Source: Actinomycetota bacterium (lineage in GTDB: Bacteria > Actinomycetota > Actinomycetes > S36-B12). Taken from it: 8,381 nucleotides of DNA. Numbering within the stretch: the first letter of the stretch is position 1; the number at the start of each line of letters is the position of its first letter. Shown here piece after piece: positions 8,267 through 8,381 of this stretch. Made by a program: the position numbers and the translations under genes. The DNA lies in the NCBI GenBank assembly GCA_003506065.1, contig DNXA01000245.1, positions 806 through 9,186 of the forward strand, given 5' to 3'. The notes under the pieces are model-generated. The model ran no database searches and was not told the origin of the DNA. It was given only the letters and a program-made list of their open reading frames with translations.

Positions 8267-8381
8267 ATGGCACGTGTAAAGAGAGCAGTCAACGCGCACA
8301 AGAAGCGCCGCGAGATTTTGGAGCGCGCAAGCGGCTACCGCGGTCAGCGTTCGCGCCTGTACCGCAAGGCCAAGGAGCAGG
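8267..8381 (+). CDS. rplT: 50S ribosomal protein bL20 (3' partial)
   Basis: bL20 binds 23S rRNA early in 50S assembly. Only the first 38 codons are present, reading [20 protein letters not shown] and then [18 protein letters not shown]; this very basic N-terminal extension is diagnostic for the family. The right window edge cuts the gene; the full protein is usually about 120 residues. The ATG has AGGAGA at 6-nt spacing. In Escherichia coli and Bacillus subtilis L20 represses its own operon by binding leader or intergenic RNA, which is relevant to the repeated hairpins noted here. Confidence 0.97.
   Translation, partial: MARVKRAVNAHKKRREILERASGYRGQRSRLYRKAKEQ

Overview
The window is a chromosomal segment of a moderately high-GC bacterium, almost certainly an actinomycete (phylum Actinomycetota). 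The evidence is the actinobacterial form of IF-3, bL35 and bL20, the long HisG with a C-terminal regulatory domain, a HisE with the actinobacterial EEISQLLYH segment, the fused RibBA, and a gene set (GT4, methyltransferase, toroid protein, methyltransferase) that I know from actinobacterial genomes. There is no sign of insertion sequences, phage, CRISPR, tRNA or rRNA. The genus cannot be named from this sequence.

Region 1 (1-3284, + strand) is a tight run of metabolic genes. It starts inside a bifunctional ribBA (the start codon lies just left of the window), followed by ribH, hisE, hisG and an SseB-family gene. Junctions are 4-nt overlap, 9 nt, 5 nt and 1 nt, so one transcript and translational coupling are likely. 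RibBA and RibH supply the two precursors of riboflavin and join them. HisG and HisE carry out the first two steps of histidine synthesis. The SseB-like protein has no known role here.

Region 2 (about 3285-7093) is the least explained part. A GT4 glycosyltransferase, a class I SAM methyltransferase and a probable alpha/alpha-toroid protein overlap each other on the + strand. A second class I methyltransferase of another subfamily faces them on the - strand and overlaps the toroid gene tail to tail by 42 nt. The content suggests assembly or modification of a glycan or glycoconjugate, but substrate and product are unknown. The toroid protein is of a kind usually labelled 'prenyltransferase', yet I see none of the catalytic motifs of prenyltransferases or squalene cyclases.

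Region 3 (7094-8381, + strand) is the infC-rpmI-rplT translation operon; rplT is cut by the right edge. infC has no ATG, GTG, TTG or CTG start that would keep its conserved N-terminus. The only fitting start is an ATC behind a strong AAGGAGG. Its 266-bp upstream region holds a possible extended -10 promoter, several hairpins, two of them mutually exclusive next to the ribosome binding site, and a possible 21-codon leader ORF. A hairpin with nearly the same stem and flanks recurs between rpmI and rplT, which makes both copies candidates for binding of an operon product such as L20.
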